Source: Oscillospiraceae bacterium (GTDB taxonomy: Bacteria > Bacillota > Clostridia > Oscillospirales > Ruminococcaceae). Taken from it: a stretch of 7,630 nt of DNA. Below the pieces are notes generated by a model. The model did no database searches and was not told where the DNA came from. It saw nothing but the letters and a program-made list of their open reading frames with translations. Position numbers and translations under genes: made by a program. The number at the start of each line of letters is the position of its first letter. The first letter of the stretch is position 1. The DNA is taken from the NCBI GenBank assembly GCA_017416665.1, contig JAFQBO010000095.1:1-7630 (forward strand), read 5' to 3'. Positions 4,679-7,630 of the stretch are shown piece after piece.

Positions 4679-6856
4679 ATGAAGATCATAAAAAGAAGCG
4701 GTACAGAAGTAGGTTTTGATATAGACAAAATTATTGCTGCTGTACGCAAAGCTAATAAAGAAGTAGTGGAACACGAAAGGCTCACAGAACAGCAAATTGA
4801 TGATATTTCAAAAAATGTGGAAAATGCATGTCAGTCAATGAACAGAACTCTTAATGTTGAAGAAATTCAGGATCTTGTTGAAAACGAGATTATGAACATA
4901 AAGTCATTTGAGGTTGCAAGAAAATATATTACTTATCGTTACAAAAGATACCTTGTAAGAAAATCCAATTCTACAGATCAGCAGATTTTAAGCCTCATTG
5001 AATGCAACAACGAAGAAGTAAAACAGGAAAATTCAAATAAAAATCCTGTTATCAACAGTGTACAGAGAGACTATATGGCAGGAGAGGTAAGTAAGGATAT
5101 AACAAAGCGTTTTCTCTTACCTGATGACATTGTACGAGCTCATGAAGAAGGCATCATTCATTTTCACGATTCGGATTATTTTGCACAGCATATGCACAAC
5201 TGCTGTCTTGTAAATCTCGATGACATGCTCAAAAACGGTACAGTTATCAGTGAAGTTATGATTGAAACGCCAAAAAGCTTTTCTACAGCATGTAACATAG
5301 CAACACAGTGTATCGCACAGATTGCAAGTTCACAGTACGGCGGTCAGAGTATTACACTTTCACATCTTGCGCCTTATGTAAATGTAAGCAGAAAAAAACT
5401 TCGTAAAATTGTAAGAGAAGAATTTGATGCTGCAGGACTCCCACTTAATGAAGATAAAATTAATGAAGTTGCTGAAATGCGTGTAAGGGAAGAAATTAAA
5501 CGTGGTGTACAGATAATACAGTATCAGGTTATCACTCTTATGACAACCAACGGACAGGCTCCGTTCATAACTATTTTTATGTATCTGAATGAAGTACCTG
5601 AAGGACAGTTAAGAGATGATCTCGCACTCATTATTGAAGAAATGCTCAGACAGAGAATACTCGGTGTAAAAAACGAAAAGGGCGTTTATATTACTCCAGC
5701 TTTTCCGAAACTTATATACGTTCTTGAAGAAGATAATATTTACGAAGATTCAAAATATTGGAATATAACAACACTTGCTGCTGAATGTACAGCAAAAAGA
5801 ATGGTTCCTGACTATATCTCTGAAAAGAAAATGCTTGAATACAAGATTGATAAAAACGGAAACGGAAACTGCTATCCATGCATGGGTTGCAGAAGTTTCC
5901 TTACACCGTATATTGATGAAAATTCACAGCCTAAGTATTATGGAAGATTTAATCAGGGTGTTGTAACTATAAATCTTGTTGATATTGCATGTTCATCTGA
6001 AAAAGATGAAGAAAGATTCTGGGATATTTTTGATGAACGTCTTGAACTTTGCAGACGTGCACTCATGCATCGTCATAACAGACTTCTTGATACACCATCT
6101 GACGTTGCACCTATTTTATGGCAGCATGGAGCATTGGCACGTCTTAAAAGAGGCGAAAAGATAAACAAGCTTTTATATAATGGCTATTCTACAATTTCTC
6201 TTGGGTATGCCGGTCTTTACGAGTGTACAAAATATATGACCGGAAAATCACATACCGAAGAAGGTGGCACAGAATTTGCAATCAAGGTTATGCAGTATCT
6301 GAATGATGCATGCAAGGAATGGAAAGAACAGACTAACATTGATTTTAGTATTTATGGTACACCACTTGAATCAACAACTTATAAATTTGCAAAGTGTCTT
6401 CAGAAACGTTTTGGATTTATAGAAGGTGTTACTGATAAAAACTATATTACAAACAGCTACCATGTTCATGTTACTGAAGAAATAGATGCATTTACAAAGC
6501 TCAGTTTTGAGGCACAGTTCCAGAAGCTTTCTCCTGGTGGTGCAGTAAGTTATGTTGAAGTTCCGGATATGCAGGATAATATTGAAGCTGTACTTGCAGT
6601 AATGAAGCATATTTATGAAAATATAATGTATGCCGAGCTCAATACAAAAAGTGATTATTGCAGTGAATGTGGATATGATGGTGAAATTGTCGTTGTAAGC
6701 GATGATGATGGCAAACTTGTCTGGAAGTGTCCTAACTGTGGGAATACCGATCAGGATAAAATGAATGTTGCCAGAAGAACATGTGGTTATATCGGTACGC
6801 AGTTCTGGAATCAGGGACGAACACAGGAAATCAGAGAACGAGTTATGCATCTTTAA
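4679..6856 (+). CDS. nrdD: Anaerobic (class III) ribonucleoside-triphosphate reductase, large subunit
   Basis: Reduces ribonucleoside triphosphates to deoxy forms by glycyl-radical chemistry; cytoplasmic and oxygen-sensitive. The 725 residues begin with an ATP-cone (about 1-94, from KIIKRSGTEVGFDIDKII), the dATP-sensing allosteric domain. The catalytic barrel follows, with HFHDSDYFAQHMHNCC (161-176), where Cys175 falls at the same number as E. coli Cys175, and CMGCRSFLTP (401-410), where Cys404 matches the thiyl cysteine (E. coli Cys384). The zinc site is Cys661/Cys664 and Cys684/Cys687. The glycyl-radical loop RRTCGYIG (699-706) places the radical on Gly703. Having both active-site cysteines fits the formate-using type of NrdD. 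The length is near E. coli's 712, and nothing is broken. It is transcribed from the NrdR-controlled promoter just upstream and followed 78 bases later by nrdG, its required activase. Confidence 0.98.
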   Translation: MKIIKRSGTEVGFDIDKIIAAVRKANKEVVEHERLTEQQIDDISKNVENACQSMNRTLNVEEIQDLVENEIMNIKSFEVARKYITYRYKRYLVRKSNSTDQQILSLIECNNEEVKQENSNKNPVINSVQRDYMAGEVSKDITKRFLLPDDIVRAHEEGIIHFHDSDYFAQHMHNCCLVNLDDMLKNGTVISEVMIETPKSFSTACNIATQCIAQIASSQYGGQSITLSHLAPYVNVSRKKLRKIVREEFDAAGLPLNEDKINEVAEMRVREEIKRGVQIIQYQVITLMTTNGQAPFITIFMYLNEVPEGQLRDDLALIIEEMLRQRILGVKNEKGVYITPAFPKLIYVLEEDNIYEDSKYWNITTLAAECTAKRMVPDYISEKKMLEYKIDKNGNGNCYPCMGCRSFLTPYIDENSQPKYYGRFNQGVVTINLVDIACSSEKDEERFWDIFDERLELCRRALMHRHNRLLDTPSDVAPILWQHGALARLKRGEKINKLLYNGYSTISLGYAGLYECTKYMTGKSHTEEGGTEFAIKVMQYLNDACKEWKEQTNIDFSIYGTPLESTTYKFAKCLQKRFGFIEGVTDKNYITNSYHVHVTEEIDAFTKLSFEAQFQKLSPGGAVSYVEVPDMQDNIEAVLAVMKHIYENIMYAELNTKSDYCSECGYDGEIVVVSDDDGKLVWKCPNCGNTDQDKMNVARRTCGYIGTQFWNQGRTQEIRERVMHL

Positions 6857-6882
6857 GAACTTGTTTTAAGAAGATATTATTT

Positions 6883-6906
6883 TGGGCGACTGATAATAGT
6901 CGCCCA
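6883..6906 (+). other. GC-rich hairpin between nrdD and nrdG
   Basis: TGGGCGACT (6883-6891) pairs with AGTCGCCCA (6898-6906), a 9-bp perfect stem with a 6-base loop GATAAT. The tail (TATTTGAAAAG) has no real U-run, so full termination is unlikely. An mRNA-stabilising, processing or partial-attenuation role, setting the nrdD:nrdG ratio, is more plausible. The rest of the 78-base gap is AT-rich and holds only the nrdG ribosome binding site. Confidence 0.75.
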
Positions 6907-6934
6907 TATTTGAAAAGACTGGAAGTGATTTAAA

Positions 6935-7462
6935 ATGAATTATGCATCAATAAAAAAATGTGATATTGCAAATGGTACAGGTGTACGGGTTTCTCTTTTT
7001 GTTTCAGGCTGTACACACCATTGCCAAGGCTGTTTCAATAAAGAAACATGGGATTTCGGATATGGCAGTGAATATTCTGAAAAAACTCAGCAGGAAATCA
7101 TCGAGGCACTAAAGCCTGCACACATATCCGGACTGACATTAATTGGTGGTGAACCTATGGAACCATCAAATCAAAGGGTACTTGTTAATCTTGTAAAACA
7201 GGTAAAGCAAATATATCCAAATAAAAATATATGGTGTTATACAGGATATAATTTTGAAAACGATCTCTTAAAAGACAGTCGTGCCAGGTGTGAAGTCACA
7301 GATGAACTTTTAAGCTATATTGATATAATTGTCGATGGCAGATTTGAAGCAGAAAAAAGAAATCTGATGCTGAAGTTCAGAGGCTCTGAAAATCAACGCA
7401 TAATTCTTGTTCAACAATCACTCAAATCAGGCAAAACAATTTTGTCAGAATTAAATAAATAA
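6935..7462 (+). CDS. nrdG: Anaerobic ribonucleotide reductase activating protein (radical SAM)
   Basis: Radical-SAM activase that makes the glycyl radical on NrdD (predicted Gly703), using a [4Fe-4S] cluster, S-adenosylmethionine and an electron donor. The 175 residues contain the cluster motif CTHHCQGC (Cys26, Cys30, Cys33), preceded by GVRVSLFVSG (16-25). The SAM-binding GGEP is at 71-74, NIWCYTGYNFE at 98-108, the DIIVDGRFE strand/loop at 130-138 and the family-typical FRGSENQRII at 148-157. It is slightly longer than E. coli NrdG (154 residues), as is common in Clostridia. GGAAGTGA (6921-6928) lies 6 bases before the ATG. It is the last gene of the NrdR-controlled unit, with a terminator immediately downstream. 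All catalytic features are intact. Confidence 0.98.
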   Translation: MNYASIKKCDIANGTGVRVSLFVSGCTHHCQGCFNKETWDFGYGSEYSEKTQQEIIEALKPAHISGLTLIGGEPMEPSNQRVLVNLVKQVKQIYPNKNIWCYTGYNFENDLLKDSRARCEVTDELLSYIDIIVDGRFEAEKRNLMLKFRGSENQRIILVQQSLKSGKTILSELNK

Positions 7463-7464
7463 TT

Positions 7465-7498
7465 AAAGGAGCTGTTTTTACAGCTCCTTTCAGTTTGT
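7465..7498 (+). terminator. Rho-independent-type terminator after nrdG
   Basis: AAAGGAGCTGT (7465-7475) pairs with ACAGCTCCTTT (7480-7490), an 11-bp perfect stem closed by a TTTT loop. It starts two bases after the nrdG stop. The downstream T-run is short and interrupted (CTTTCAGTTTGT), so termination may be incomplete. The A-run at the 5' side means it could also work on the opposite strand. Confidence 0.85.
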
Positions 7499-7512
7499 CG
7501 AAAAAGTTCCTG

Positions 7513-7529
7513 TTGAAAAGATTTTTCAA
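7513..7529. other. Small AT-rich stem-loop
   Basis: TTGAAAA (7513-7519) pairs with TTTTCAA (7523-7529) around a 3-base loop. It lies between the nrdG terminator and the GC-rich repeat block and may be part of the same repeat unit. The stem is weak and no function can be assigned. Confidence 0.45.
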
Positions 7530-7540
7530 AATTAAAAGTT

Positions 7541-7630
7541 TCGGTCAAGCCTTTTTGCTTGCATGCCTGTGGTGCAAAGGCTTGCGGTTTCTGCTCTGCA
7601 TGCCGTTGGCACTCGGCAGAGCCTTTGGTC
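7541..7630. repeat. GC-rich tandem stem-loop block, probable dispersed intergenic repeat (cut by window end)
   Basis: There is no open reading frame here. Stem-loop A pairs CAAGCCTTT (7546-7554) with AAAGGCTTG (7576-7584). Stem-loop B pairs GCTCTGC (7593-7599) with GCAGAGC (7616-7622) and has an inner stem TGCC/GGCA (7601-7604 with 7608-7611). Both contain the 8-mer TGCATGCC (7560-7567 and 7597-7604). The heptamer AGCCTTT recurs at 7548-7554 and 7620-7626, and GGTC at 7543-7546 and 7627-7630. By my count the block is about 57% G+C, well above the AT-rich genes around it. That it is dispersed in the genome is inferred from this pattern; it may continue past the window. Confidence 0.6.

Noticed and set aside
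6371..6850. Minus-strand open frame opposite the nrdD 3' end
   Set aside because: It mirrors the zinc-site and glycyl-radical coding region, and its Ile/Phe/Thr-rich product is typical of antisense reading of AT-rich genes.
6861..6880. Separate promoter for nrdG (TTGTTT and TATTAT)
   Set aside because: The two hexamers are only 8 bases apart, far too close for a sigma-A promoter.
7500..7630. CRISPR array or insertion-sequence end in the terminal block
   Set aside because: There are no regularly spaced identical repeats with unique spacers, and no transposase or paired terminal inverted repeats in the window.

Overview
The window is a compact, all-plus-strand stretch of an AT-rich anaerobic Firmicute. 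The best guess is a Clostridia member of the Ruminococcus/Oscillospiraceae type. The grounds are protein style (a clostridial thymidylate kinase variant, an MltG with a long Asn-rich cytoplasmic head), strong GGAGG ribosome binding sites, AT-rich coding sequence, and an oxygen-sensitive class III ribonucleotide reductase. The taxonomic guess is inference; there is no rRNA or marker gene here.

Positions 1-4542 hold five genes that look like one operon, entering from the left edge. They are the 3' part of a thymidylate kinase (tmk, lacking its P-loop only because the window starts inside the gene), a DJ-1/PfpI protein, 5-formyltetrahydrofolate cyclo-ligase, the murein terminase MltG, and a U32-family protein of the TrhP/YegQ tRNA-hydroxylation group. 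The last four are joined by stop/start overlaps of 1, 8 and 8 bases, which suggests translational coupling. The MltG-U32 pairing resembles the Bacillus yrrL-yrrM-yrrN-yrrO cluster, but no methyltransferase lies between them.

Positions 4543-4678 are a dense regulatory region. It has a sigma-A-type promoter with an extended -10 and two 16-bp palindromic NrdR boxes whose centres are 31 bp apart. The first box overlaps the -10 and the expected transcription start. The two boxes are near-perfect reverse complements of each other, so they also form a long hairpin followed by a T-rich run, which could end the upstream operon. This region controls positions 4679-7462: nrdD (anaerobic ribonucleoside-triphosphate reductase, with ATP-cone, catalytic cysteines, zinc site and glycyl radical loop all intact) and nrdG (its radical-SAM activase). 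A GC-rich hairpin sits between nrdD and nrdG, and a Rho-independent-type terminator follows nrdG.

Positions 7500-7630 have no gene. They hold a small AT-rich hairpin and then two tandem GC-rich stem-loops that share the 8-mer TGCATGCC. This stretch differs from the surrounding genes in composition and looks like part of a dispersed intergenic repeat.

Functionally the window is weighted to DNA precursor supply (tmk, folate cyclo-ligase, NrdDG), with cell-wall and tRNA-modification genes in the same transcript. I see no clearly new multi-gene system. The best leads are the dual-use NrdR operator/terminator, the altered DR motif in the thymidylate kinase, and the terminal repeat.
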